Below are positions 52,600-62,784 of a stretch of DNA of 64,000 nucleotides, piece after piece. The stretch covers positions 43,029,228 through 43,093,227 of the forward strand of contig OZ038378.1 of assembly GCA_964036045.1 (NCBI GenBank), in the 5' to 3' direction. Within the stretch, counting starts at the first letter, position 1, and each line of letters starts with the position of its first letter. The stretch comes from Eutreptiella sp. 'Long Island Sound 2002'. Lineage: Eukaryota > Euglenozoa > Euglenophyceae > Eutreptiales > Eutreptiaceae. The position numbers and the translations under genes are program-made. Below the pieces are notes generated by a model, which ran no database searches, had not been told where the DNA came from, and saw only the letters and a list, made by a program, of their open reading frames with translations.

Positions 52600-52660
52600 T
52601 TGCATCGACATGAAGTCACACGTCGCTCCACAGTTGACTAACACATGTACACCTGAGTTG
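52600..52660 (-). pseudogene. Ty3 protease active-site remnant
   Basis: VHVLVNCGATCDFMSMQ occupies the place of the LVDSGATxxFxS retropepsin motif, with the catalytic Asp changed to Asn and Ser to Cys. Downstream (to about 51.8 kb) decayed spacer such as VPGLPWLRSYNPTVGWKERY, which matches the protease end motif GxxWLxxxNPxIDW. Confidence 0.7.
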
Positions 52661-52927
52661 AAAGAGTTGTCTCAACGCGCACAAAGGCTTTCTCCAAGCG
52701 TGAACAGAGTTGCAGGTTCAGGTTCAGTTCTCTTGACGTTGACACTCCCAAGTGTCCAGTGTTCTTCGGGTTTGTCGGTACTGATGGCGGAGTGCAACTC
52801 TTCTCGAGGATGTCCGCCACCAGGTCTTCGAAAGTGCTTCTTAGGCCGTCGTGGGTCGCTCCCCACTCTTGGAGCGTGATCAAAATCGTCCTTTACTGTC
52901 TCAGCTTTGATCTCTTCAAGGCGTGCC

Positions 52928-53275
52928 TCACCTGATTCCTTGAACCTCTCTTCCTCTGGATGGTGGTCGATTCTTCTGGCCATCGCGGGCTAAGTGTCTT
53001 TGCTCGCCACAGTTGTAGCAACGTTGGGTTCCTCGTCTGTCATGGCGACTGGATCGATCACCTCTGCGCTTCCAAATGTACGCATGCAACTCTTCTCGGA
53101 GTGTGGCGCTGGAATGGAGGGTCCACCGTTCAGGTACGGTCAAAGGCAATGGGGCCGCACTTGGAGCCAGCAGGGGGTTGGTGTGGGGTGTTGGCATGAT
53201 GTTGGAAGGAAACATTGGTGAAGTGGAAGTTGGTGGAAACGTCATAGGTATAGGTCTCCAAACCGCAGCACTCAT
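52928..53275 (-). pseudogene. Ty3 gag nucleocapsid with defective zinc knuckle
   Basis: Basic stretch (IWKRRGDRSSRHDRRGTQ) followed by CYNCGEQRHLARDGQ, a CCHC knuckle in which the final Cys is Gly. The N-terminal part is Pro/Thr-rich. Confidence 0.75.
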
Positions 53276-53398
53276 GGTATCTCCTGTCGGCCTGGAAGCA
53301 TTCTGAACTTCCTGGAGCTGATAACCAGCTGCTAATTATGCTTCGGCAATGGTCTCCACAAGCGTTTCGAAGCCAAATGGTGTCCCTGAGCGCCCTTT

Positions 53399-53599
53399 CT
53401 AACCAACCTCAACGATGTATTGTCGATGTACTGCATCATTCGACAACCCTTCAAGAAATTGAGCGTTAACAAGGTAACCCATCTGGAGGTCACTGATGTT
53501 ACCCTTTGACTTGACGACCTCGGTTCGAAATTCTTTCACGTAGTCTGCACCTCGAAGGAACTCCCTTTCTCGCAGCGTCAACATTAAAGACAGGTACAC
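53399..53599 (-). pseudogene. Ty3 gag capsid-like segment
   Basis: Reads LSLMLTLREREFLRGADYVK, FRTEVVKSKGNISDLQMGYL and AQFLEGLSNDAVHRQYI, typical of the helical retrotransposon Gag domain before the nucleocapsid. Short; flanking parts are out of frame. Confidence 0.65.
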
Positions 53600-53764
53600 T
53601 TGTTCGCGGGATCAGTTTGAACCAATCATCTTGTACCTGTTGCGTCGACTGTGATAATAGTCGATACCATCGCCTTCGAGGAGGAACGGCAGGGCAGTAA
53701 CTTCATCGAGGGAAGAATTGATGTCGGATACAACAAAAGCTTGCATCAGCTCCTCCTTGCATGT

Positions 53765-54301
53765 TCAAAATCTTCCTGAACCTGGCTTGCCGGAAAATAA
53801 TGGAACCAACTTGCGTAGACGTTCCACTCCGCGACCGAAAGTTTTGAGCGCTGGAGCGTGAGGATTCATCGATGGATCAAAAGAAGAAGCATGTAGAGGT
53901 GGTTGTTGCGGTGGAAGTTGCTGTGGCGGCTGGTGGTTCCAAGGCGAATGTGGCGGAAATCTTGAATAGGGCTGTGAGTGAGGTGGTTGTGGGTGAGGGT
54001 GTTGCGGTGGAGGCTGGAAGTGCTGGAATAGCGGCTGCTGTTTCGAAGGCTGCTGCTGATTTGGAGACTTTTGCTGTTTCGAAAAGTACTTCGATAGCTC
54101 TTCTTCTAGTCGCTGCAGTTCACTCGCTGCTGCTCTCGTGGCGTTCTCCGTCGACAGTTGCAAGGCATTGATTCTTTGCTCAGCTGCTGTAATAGCGTTA
54201 GCTGCTGATTTTTGCAAGGCATCGATCCTTGGTTCCAGGTCAACGTGCTTGGCTTGGACTTCACTGACGGAGGAAGGCAAACTGCAGAGATCGTGAAACA
54301 T
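53765..54301 (-). pseudogene. Ty3 gag N-terminal coiled coil and Gln/Pro-rich region
   Basis: Heptad-like helix (EVQAKHVDLEPRIDALQKSA, ENATRAAASELQRLEEELSK) followed by a Gln/Pro-rich low-complexity region and the capsid lead-in (RLRKLVPLFSGKPGSG). A short in-phase lead (LQRQFSNLLEQIIAERIAS) lies at 54514-54311 and may be an earlier exon or the original N-terminus. Confidence 0.6.
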
Positions 54302-54520
54302 GCAGGGGAATCACTCGCTTTGTCGGCTTGCAATACGCTCAGCGATAATTTGTTCTAGCAAATTAGAGAACTGGCGTTGCAACTGCGAGTCAGATCGAAA
54401 CAGGCAATCTCGAAAAATATGCAGCATAGCGGCTTCATCAAAAAGAAAGATAAAATTGGTTGCGACTCCATTGGCTCTTAGGTGTGTTCCTAGATTTATG
54501 TTTCCTATGTTCATATATCT

Positions 54521-55935
54521 CCAAATTGATTATGTTTCACATAACTAGAAAGAAGCTAAACAAATCAAATATGACATAAAACAAAGATTGGAAAATGGGC
54601 TCATAAAACTCTACCATTTTTGGGAGGGGTGCACCCGAGCAAAGACTTATCTAAAACAATTCATTCATTGTTTGTTTGTTTGTTGAAAAACGCTTCAATA
54701 CAAAATATTCCTATCCTCTTCCCAACTAAACAACAACAAAGGCAAACAAGAGCAAAAGCAAAACAAGGAAAACACAAAAGAAGTGTCCTCTCACTCGATG
54801 TTGACAACGTTCATGGTCCCCGCCTGCCACCTCAGCCAGAACAGGGGGAGTTATACTCCCCTGAATGGGTGGTTATACCATGTCTAACAGACAAGGGATA
54901 GAAATGATTGTAATAATGGAGTAACACCGGGAAATGCAATGAAACCAAAGCAACACAAGTGGATCCTATTTACCATGCTCATATCGTTACCTATCATGCG
55001 AACAGTATGTTGCTACGTGCGCCCACCGGAACTAAGGAATGATGAATACACCTTGCATGGATGTGTGCAATGAATGCATGCTCGAATTAACAATATTGCG
55101 GCAATTGAAAAATAATACAAAACAGCCGGAAACTAATCAGTCATCTCTTGACCTCCATAAATCCAACATTATCTCCATACCTCAATTCAGACTCCGGTCG
55201 CGGCCCGCAAGCGGCCTGACAATCAATGAAGGACAGATCTGTCTGTAAATATCAATACCGTACCACAGTCTATCTGTACCTGTATCTGTATATGCATCTG
55301 TATGAACAGTGCAACGCTGTTGACGTGACTCTAGCGCCCCTAAGGAAAAAGAAGGTAAAGAAGGTTTTTCTTACTCCTCCCCAGACCTCACACTGGAAGT
55401 GGAGGTGGCTACGGGGGCGCTGGTCTACAAACTCCAACAGACTACCCTCACAAGACATAACAGACTGTACAGACAGCTGACCGAGGACTGACAGCTGAAC
55501 ACCTGGCTGAACTGGACAACTGAAATCTGACTAACTAACTGTCATCTGATATCCTTTGGAAAACTGACATCAAGGAAGGGGTATCCTGAAAAAGTGTCAC
55601 ACACGCAGAATGGCTGCAGACCCCAAAACCTCAGAGTATGGCTGCAGGCGGTCAACGCTCGCTTCATGAAGGGAGCTCATGATCTGGTTAATTACGTTGC
55701 CGTGTTGCTGCTTGCCCACGTCTTGTCAAGCTCAACCTACTCAAACTGCAGGTATTCAGTTGGCTGGGCAAGGCCAAGAGCATGGAAACCACAGCTACCA
55801 AGCTTAGAGGAGTCTGACCATCAGTCACTCTGGTCCAGGTACTCACTGACAAGGTGGCAGCTGGGATGGTCAGTGGAGTCCCAGGGCAAGACATCTGGAG
55901 ACTCCTAGGAAGGTTGGCATCTGGGCAAGTTCCCT
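54521..55935. other. Non-coding, possibly decayed LTR of the Ty3 element
   Basis: No gene seen. It contains a (GTTT)n run at about 54669-54687 and a CTGTAT-rich tract at 55258-55303. It lies where the 5' LTR of the minus-strand Ty3 would be, but no matching copy or PBS is found. Confidence 0.35.
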
Positions 55936-55966
55936 GCGCGCCCACTTGGTCCCTAGTTTCATCTTA
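55936..55966 (+). repeat. Left 31-bp inverted repeat
   Basis: Pairs with 58655-58685 (30 of 31 positions). Ends CTAGTTTCATCTTA toward the inside. Confidence 0.85.
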
Positions 55967-56020
55967 CCAGAACTCAATATTCATGTTTAAGACGAAAATC
56001 TTGAAATTAAATCTTATTCA

Positions 56021-56326
56021 TCATGCCTTCCTTTTTTCGGTCATATTGGTTCCAAATTCGTGTTTGGGTGCCTGCTGCAGATGCCGTGCGCGTGTGTGCC
56101 GCTCTTTCTGCCTGTCGCCGTAACTTTTTGCACGGAATGTTTTTTCACAGAATTCTTGGTGCACATCAGACCTAATACCATAGGACAATGGGGAAGAAAC
56201 CATCCAAGTTGTACTGAGTCCGAGGATACCACAGAGAAACCGCAGGTCGCCAACAAACCTGCAGGTACCCGGCACCATGCCACACCGCAGAGAAATGCAA
56301 CCAGTTGTCAAGATTTGATGAATGAC
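56021..56326 (-). CDS. Unrecognised gene, probable downstream exon
   Basis: TCTTCCCTGCAG before 56326 is a good acceptor, and phase 0 matches the proposed donor at 56442 (intron of 116 bases). The exon reads VIHQILTTGCISLRCGMVPG, CRFVGDLRFLCGILGLSTTW and RSDVHQEFCEKTFRAKSYGD, ending in a basic stretch and a stop at 56021. The link rests on splice signals and protein-like character, not homology I can prove. Confidence 0.45.
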   Translation of the reverse strand, partial: VIHQILTTGCISLRCGMVPGTCRFVGDLRFLCGILGLSTTWMVSSPLSYGIRSDVHQEFCEKTFRAKSYGDRQKERHTRARHLQQAPKHEFGTNMTEKRKA

Positions 56327-56442
56327 CTGCAGGGAAGAGAGAATTTTTTCTTCTCAAATTTTCTTCTTACGATGGAAAATTCATCTTACGATGAAACATT
56401 CATCTTTAGATGAAACATTAAGAAGAATGCAGCGCAGCACAC

Positions 56443-56570
56443 CTCCACATTGATTTTACAAAGAATCTTCAGGTTCTCAATGTCCTTGTCGCTTGCATAG
56501 GCCAGTGAAATCACCCACATGTGGCTGGTTGTCCTTGCATGGCAACACTGTTCCATGATGAACACATTTA
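56443..56570 (-). CDS. Unrecognised gene, continuation beyond the nested element
   Basis: Read on from the 5-bp duplication, this DNA continues in frame: VFIMEQCCHARTTSHMWVIS then LAYASDKDIENLKIL and KINVE. The match of frame on both sides of the nested element shows a single gene before insertion. A GAG/GTGTGC donor at 56442 is the proposed exon end, because the frame otherwise stops at 56386. Confidence 0.6.
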
Positions 56571-56765
56571 CTTAGCCCACGCAAACTGCACCCTGTTTTT
56601 TCACCTCAAGGGCGGCATTTGTGTGCAGAAAAAAGACGCGCAGTTTCCGCGCGTTTCCACCTGAGGACTCAGAATTAAAAAACGGGGAATCTCAAATATA
56701 TTTTTTTAGGCTATCAGCGGAATGCAAGTGGTCAGAGGTATGAAAAAAACGTTTTCTTTGGCATG

Positions 56766-56793
56766 TTGAGTGCGCGAGGCCTCGCGCACTCAA
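56766..56793. repeat. Perfect 28-bp palindrome
   Basis: TTGAGTGCGCGAGG followed by its exact reverse complement, with no loop. Confidence 0.95.
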
Positions 56794-57255
56794 TTATGCA
56801 GAATGTGTATTTCTCAATGGTCCTGAATAAACAGGATTCCATGCCAAATGAGGGTCTGATGTCTTCATGGGTGCCTCATGGTGTACTGTTTGGGTCATGT
56901 CAGCAGCAAGAGTGGTCAATCAATGGACATTTTGTACACGCCATGCACTATGTAAGGTGTAATAGATCTAAAGAGGCGGGTTGCCCTCAGTCCTTGCTAA
57001 ACACACAATTTTCAGTTAGTTTACCTACAAATGAGGTGCCCAGCCTCCCATCTTTTGGAGCTGTACAACAGCTTGTCAGAAGCGCTAGGTCACAGGACCT
57101 ATGAAGCAAGTGCTCTAGAGGAGGATAGTCTATTCGCTACTCTTGAGCTCACTGTTTTCACAGGATTCCAAAAGGGGGGAATCTCAAAAAGACCTTTGGA
57201 GGCTATCAGCAGAATGCAAGTAGTCAGGGGTATTCAAAAACACATGCTTCTAGCA

Positions 57256-57282
57256 TGTTGAGTGCGCGAGCCCTCGCGCACT
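57256..57282. repeat. Second copy of palindrome (imperfect)
   Basis: GTTGAGTGCGCGAG then CCCTCGCGCACTG; centre and edge mismatches only. The same upstream 60-bp stretch precedes copies 1 and 2. Confidence 0.85.
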
Positions 57283-57412
57283 GAGTGTTCCGCTGTGCAA
57301 GTTATTAACCCATATTGAATCTTGCAGTTTTGCTTTTGCTCCATCCTTGCTTCATGCCACTTCCGATGTCAAAAAGTGATCTCAAAAAAGCCTGAAAATC
57401 TCACTCCAGCCG

Positions 57413-57442
57413 GCTGAGTGCGCGAGGCCTCTAGCACTCAGC
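57413..57442. repeat. Third copy of palindrome (two mismatches)
   Basis: GCTGAGTGCGCGAGG then CCTCTAGCACTCAGC. Flanks partly changed (GCTGAG/CTCAGC) yet still complementary, hinting that pairing is conserved. Confidence 0.8.
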
Positions 57443-57787
57443 CTCCCATAATAGGTTTTGTTTCATGTGGACATGTACAGGATGTGTGAACAGCGCCCAT
57501 TTTGAATAGTTATCCAGACGATCCAAAAATTGGTATTCTTCAAATTAGCCAACAAAATGTTTTTTCGGGGAAAATGACCGGTAAACCCTCTGATTTCGGA
57601 CTAAAGAATGGTTATTTGACCCCCCAAAAAACAGCAAAAAATGGGCAAAACTGATGAAAAATACATTTTTTGGGAGGGTTTGAAAAACAATATTTTCAAG
57701 ATGGCAAAAAAAACTATTTTTTTCGGTGACAAAATCTAGGTGCTTAGGTGAAAAAAAGGGGGTGCAGTTTGCATGGGCTAAGATTTA

Positions 57788-58362
57788 ACTGCGTCCAACT
57801 ACATCCCGCATCCAGATAGCCATCGCCTCGGATAATCAATGTGATACCATCCTGCGGGTCTGCAACAGTGTCCCAGATCGCATCCTGGGACTGCACATAT
57901 TCCAACCATTCTTCGAGTGGCCAGGAAATTGAGACGGTGTTGTTGTACCATGTAGGTGACTCCAATGCACAAAGGCTTGTGCGATATTTCCATATATCCT
58001 CCACAGTCCGTCGACCCGGGAACAAATTGGGAACACGAACCCCGGTGGCAGTGAAGTAGGTCCGCTGCTTGGCACTTGCAAAGGACAGGAGGTGCCTGTA
58101 TTTTTCCCGGGAGAGGCCAAGTTCCACAATCAAGCACACAGCTTGTATAGGACTACACCAGTGTTTTGTGAAATCGTGCAGCTCAACATTTTTTGCGGTG
58201 AGTTGCATTTTCTTGTTGATTTGGTTGAATAGGGAGCGACCAAGAGTAGAACCATCAGAGAAAGCTGCTACTAACGTGGCAGCATCGTCACCATAAGCTG
58301 AGTATTGATGTGTTATCTTCTTGATTGCTCTTTGTAGTTGTTGAATTGCGGTTTCCATCGCT
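57788..58362 (-). CDS. Unrecognised gene, first visible exon
   Basis: A pyrimidine tract ending CTTTTTTTCAG precedes 58362, a good splice acceptor. The first ATG in the exon is at 58358. The exon reads METAIQQLQRAIKKITHQYS, FTKHWCSPIQAVCLIVELGL, REKYRHLLSFASAKQRTYF and LIIRGDGYLDAGCSWTQLN. A strand ending GDG followed by SWTQL looks like a core motif, possibly the first Asp of an RNase H-like fold (speculative). It is cut at 57788 by the nested element. No family name can be given with confidence. Confidence 0.6.
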
Positions 58363-58654
58363 CTGAAAAAAAGGGGCAAACAAAAGGCGGATGTGCCCAA
58401 TAATAGGGGGTGGATTTTAGATTTGGGCAAATCCTAATGATCAATCAAGCAATCCATCAACTTCATAGCTGCAATGATAAATGTAAATGTTTACAACTGC
58501 AAAGGTGCACAGAGTCCCCAGAACTGTAAAACTACAAAAAAGTGTAGGCAAAAAGGTGGAACCCAAAATAAAACAGTTCAGCAGATTATTTTTCTTATTT
58601 TTCTTCTTACCTTTCATCTTAAGATGAACGTTTCATCTTAAGAAGATAAATTTC

Positions 58655-58685
58655 CTAAGATGAAACTAGGGACCAAGTGGGCGTG
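58655..58685 (-). repeat. Right 31-bp inverted repeat
   Basis: Inverse copy of 55936-55966. Adjacent inner DNA has three further TAAGATGAA/TTCATCTTA palindromes. Confidence 0.85.
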
Positions 58686-61600
58686 CGGGGTTGTGGAGAC
58701 TCATCCCAGTACAACGAAATGCGACACACGGCAATCCTCAGACCTACCAAGCACAATACCAGCTGCCTGACCCTAAAAACAAAAAGGCAATAAGCTGTCA
58801 AGTATATACCCCAGGGGGGGGGTGCGCACCTGCTGAAACACGCCGAAAGCAGGCATAACACAGGCAAAAACGTCTGAAACACAGCGCTATCCTACCGTCC
58901 GGCGATCCTAATCAGGACCCAGTTGCAGGGTCTCCAGTGAGGAAAGAAACGGCTGCCTTCAGTGTGATACACCTAAAGTAACTAGGGGTCTGGAACAGAA
59001 GACTGATGAAGGTAATTGCATTCACAAACCCTGATACCGCCGTCAAACTCGTCCTGAAGAAAATGATGGTCCCATACTCTACACCCTTGAGATGGTTGCA
59101 AGCCCTATCAGTCCACGTCGGCCTCCCCGGGGCACCAGCAGCAGCCCTGTTCCACATGTACCTCAAAACGGACTGTTGGCACAGGATAGTCTCTGTGTGC
59201 CGACGCTGCACTGCTTTCAACAACGCGGCGTCACCAGCCACCAGCAGAGCAGCTGCTCCCATGAAGAGCTGCTCAGGCTCTCCGGCTTTCACCTGGTTTG
59301 GACAGGGGAAGGGTTCCTTGCGCAGCATCAGCGGCTACCTCAAGAGACGTAGTGCTGAGGGGCCAGTACCCTACCTGGTGACTCAGAGGTGGTTCACAGA
59401 GCGCACTGTGGCACAACCACTGGGGAATACAGACCTTGGGCAGGGTTGAAAATGCCAACAATGATGAAACAAGAGAAACCCCTGCACAGGAAGAACGCAG
59501 TGCTGACAGGAATGATCTCGAACATCGGGGGTGTAAGACTGCTCGCTGGCCATTGTCTGTGGTAACAGTACCTCGAAAAGGAAAATTGGACATTCAAAGG
59601 TAACACAAACTTAAAGCTGCAGCACGGATAATGGTAACCTCAGTCACCACAGCTGTAGACATAGGTACCATGTGGAAACAAAACATTTTCCAAAACACGC
59701 TCAGCTGGAAAATACATCCAAATGGAAACAAACTCTATTGCGGACACAATGGTGACTGTCCGGCACTAAAGTGCAGGGATTGGCTTTTGGAGAGCCTCAG
59801 TTTACAAACCAAGTACGACCGCACCTCTTCAGTACACTGCAGATCAACTTACAAGTCAGTACGGCTGATCGTCCGCAGAAGGGTGGCTAGGGGCAGTTGT
59901 GTTCCCCTGAGTTGCCTGCGGACCATTGACGCAATAGATCACCGGCAGAGTCATACCTCTCGTGGTGCAGTGGTCATGACTCAATGCACATGTTTGGTAA
60001 AGGGGTTATTTCCTCCCTAAAGGTCTCCCAGGTCAGTACGTGTCCTCCTGACATTGCCTAAGCCCATCCCTATCATTCTCCTAGAAAGAAACACTTACCT
60101 GCACATCACAGAGCCCGAAAGTCCATGAAATCAGTTACAAGGCCACTGAGTGCGGCAAACGTACCTCTATGTTTACACATACACTCTATATCAGATTCCC
60201 TACAGGCTGCTACTCAGTCTGGCTGCTATCAAGTCATGATTTCACAGCACTATAACCAGACTACCTGCAGTAGGCTGTCTTGCAGGCCTAAGGGTTTATC
60301 TGTCTGGCTGACTGAGGCTAAGCTATAGCAATACAGTAAAGTCATCTTTGTCCACTGGAGTCGAGAAGTTACTCACCTAAAGGCGGTTTCTGTGACACTC
60401 AGGGATACTTGTACAATACTCGTGAAATAATACACAGTACAGCACCACAGGCCACAACATCGATGTTGCTATACCCACAGGTTTCCTGTACTGGCGCTAC
60501 AGCAAATAGACTCAGGTACATAGTAAGCTGTCTTCACTCACCTAGTGGTTGTAAACACATGTAACTTAGGTGGTGCTTAGTATGGCCAATAGCCTCACAT
60601 GGTAAGGGTACTCGTCCTCCAAGGGTCAGAGAGACTCCTCATCGAGGTAACAAGTCCTTCAGCTACACACAGTAGTCAGTCGCAAATGCATAATAGTGGC
60701 GACAGTGATCCTCTCTGGAACCTGTCTCAGGTACACTAGGCTTGGCCCTTCAAACTGGCCTTCAGGGTGTTGCAAAGCATGCCTCTTGGGCAAACTAGGG
60801 AAGGTCATATCACAGCACCCACAGGGCAGAATCATACGCAGCGTCTTCAGTGGTAACAGCAGAGTCGCTCATACACGTCAGAACTGCCATACCACCCATC
60901 TGCCCATTGTACCGACAGTACCACTGCAGGGTCTAGAAGAGTGTGATTCAGGAAAACATTGCAAACTGCCACCAAATTTGCAAAAGGGTAACTTCTGTGC
61001 ACACTACAGGGTGATTGCGCACACATGCACAGGCCAAAAGCTTGGGTACCTACATTCCCTCCTGTAGGCAACTCAGCCATTCCTCTAACCCTCAGATAAA
61101 CAAACATTTCCCAACATGAAACCAATCTACCCCATATAGCGGGGGCATCGCCAGGGCTTACCACTCCTTACAGAGGGCCAACCCGTCCATGGTTCGGGAA
61201 ACAATAGAACAATAGTGAGTGGCACTGAGGAGAAAGAAACGGTTGTCATTACTTCAAGTAAGGCTTTCCGCCACGCGGCACAACGACATGCCTCAGGCTA
61301 CATCAAACTTGCCATGAGCATTCAACATCAGCCGTGCCCACTCAGCTAGGCTTAAGGGGGACAATAAAGGAAGTATGAAACATGGATTCAAGGAGCCAAC
61401 AAAAGCAAGAGGCCTCCTCCATTCAACACAAGGTCAGAAATGAATCGTCTCTTCCCCAATGCCAAAGCTGCGATCATCCGACAGAAGACAACACACTGAA
61501 AAAAGTCACAGTGGAGTGCTGCAGCACACGACTAGAGACTCGCGACTCAATGAACTCAGACTGTCCTAAGGTGCTACTGAGTTACATTAGTGCTATCGCG

Positions 61601-61763
61601 ACTGAGACTCCAGGTGAAGACTCAGCACATCACAGTGGAACTAACCATGCAGCAGCTGTTACATTCCTGGACAGCTTCTATGGTCTCCTTTTCCTGGTCC
61701 CGTAGCTCACTCACTTAGCGAGGCTGACCTCACTAACTCAGTAACTGGAACTGCACTGCCTCC
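58686..61763. other. 3-kb stretch without a recognised gene
   Basis: Balanced base composition with many short ORFs. The best (59006-59449 +) has no recognisable domain and starts at an arbitrary ATG. Nothing repeated or structured was noticed. Confidence 0.4.
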
Positions 61764-62225
61764 GCAGCTCTAACGCACGCTTCTGACGCCGATACAGTGT
61801 CGGTGTACTCTGACGCCTCGTCACGAAAAGTAGGAAATGCAGCGGCTGTTACAGTCTCTCTCCCAGGAAGCCACACTTACGTCCTAGTACAAACGTCCCC
61901 CCTCCCTACCTCAGCAGGCACAGAGTTTTGGGGAGCATACATGGCGTTAAAGCTCGTCCGACGTCTCCGCCCCCACCACCGCATCCACCTCCTCATCGAC
62001 GATTCCCAAATAGTTGACCTCATCAGCCTGGTCATCCCCACGCCTCCTGACGACTTCTTTTTTTCCTCAGGCACCTGGGCAGCGGCATTTCTATCTCTCC
62101 TAGCAGACGGTGGTAAGTTAAATGTACACCAAGCATGGATCAAAGGACACATGGGGTTCTTGGGCAACAAAGTGTCCGATCACTATGCCAACTGGGGGGC
62201 ATTCTCCCTGGTCTTCAACAGATGA
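61764..62225 (+). pseudogene. LINE RNase H domain, 5' truncated
   Basis: SVYSDASSRKVGNAAAVTVS (first Asp), SAGTEFWGAYMALKLVRRL (Glu), RIHLLIDDSQIVDLISL (Asp) and HQAWIKGHMGFLGNKVSDHY (closing His/Asp motif). All four catalytic positions are present. The domain is open upstream without a start codon, and no RT precedes it, so the element is 5' truncated near 61.76 kb. The next segment is in another frame. Confidence 0.8.
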
Positions 62226-62784
62226 CTTCCCCCCCCCCCCTTTCGGCACTTTCAGCGAATATGGCCTTCCAATTTTTCACAAACTTAAAATCCGCAAGTT
62301 TCGCCACTTTCTCCCACGCCACGAGCACAACAACATTGCACTCACACCCAGCTACGACTACTATGCATCCTCGTTTTGGTTCTCTGGATTACCCTCCAAG
62401 TTTAGTTCAGGCAACCTCTGTGTCAGCGGCTACTAATTTCCTGACAACCTGCACGATCACCAGTTCGTTTACTGTTCCCAAACACACCCCCATGATGCCC
62501 TTTTGTGCGTCCCCCTCTGCCCTACACTGAAAAACCTCGTGCAAGCATTTGTCGCGGCCTGGCCACCCCCCTTTACTTTGATCGCACAACAGTGGTGGCA
62601 CGTTGCTACCAAGGGCGAACATCGTCATTTCCTTCGCACACTGGTCCGGAAAAGCTTGTGGCGTTCCCTCCGACTTCCCAAACCAGGCATTACCAAGCCA
62701 GCCCACATGCTACTGCTCAAACAAGCGCTGATCAATAGACGCCCAGGGATAAAAAGGCCATCTACGGAACACTGGAATGGTTAG
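62226..62784 (+). pseudogene. LINE ORF2 C-terminal segment with zinc-binding pattern
   Basis: Frame change after RNase H: YGLPIFHKLKIRKFRHFLPR, then an in-frame TAA at 62434, then FVYCSQTHPHDALLCVPLCP and KNLVQAFVAAWPPPFTLIAQ. The C...H...C...C cluster is like the zinc finger that follows LINE RNase H domains. Ends TEHWNG-stop at 62784, with the frame shifting to the proline-rich tail. Confidence 0.65.

Larger units (their letters stand above)
49251..54520 (-). mobile_element. Degraded Ty3/gypsy element, 3' truncated
   Basis: Minus-strand order is gag, zinc knuckle, protease, RT, RNase H, integrase, then an abrupt stop in the integrase core at about 49.25 kb. No LTR, PBS or polypurine tract could be assigned. 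GC is moderate, unlike the LINE beside it. Many stops and lost catalytic residues show it is old. Confidence 0.85.
56571..57782. mobile_element. Nested 1.2-kb TIR element with 5-bp target duplication
   Basis: Both ends start CTTAGCCCA(C/T)GCAAACTGC and stay similar for about 37 bases. It is flanked by ATTTA at 56566-56570 and 57783-57787. No ORF of note, so it is non-autonomous. Inside are three copies of a near-palindromic GAGTGCGCGAGG hairpin and a repeated ~60-bp stretch (GGGGAATCTCAAA to GGTAT). It interrupts the unrecognised gene exactly within a codon context that becomes continuous when it is removed. Confidence 0.88.
55936..58685 (-). mobile_element. 2.75-kb unit with 31-bp terminal inverted repeats
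   Basis: 55936-55966 and 58655-58685 are inverted copies with one mismatch (starting GCxCGCCCACTTGGTCCC). TTCATCTTA/TAAGATGAA palindromes cluster next to the right end (58608-58665) and also at 56345-56420. It holds an intron-containing gene and a nested element. A DNA transposon is the simplest reading. No clear target duplication was found, so the inverted repeats might instead be an ordinary dispersed repeat. Confidence 0.5.

Noticed and set aside
58912-59449. Opposed ORFs of about 140 codons
   Set aside because: No domain, no codon or composition signal, and overlapping on both strands; likely chance.
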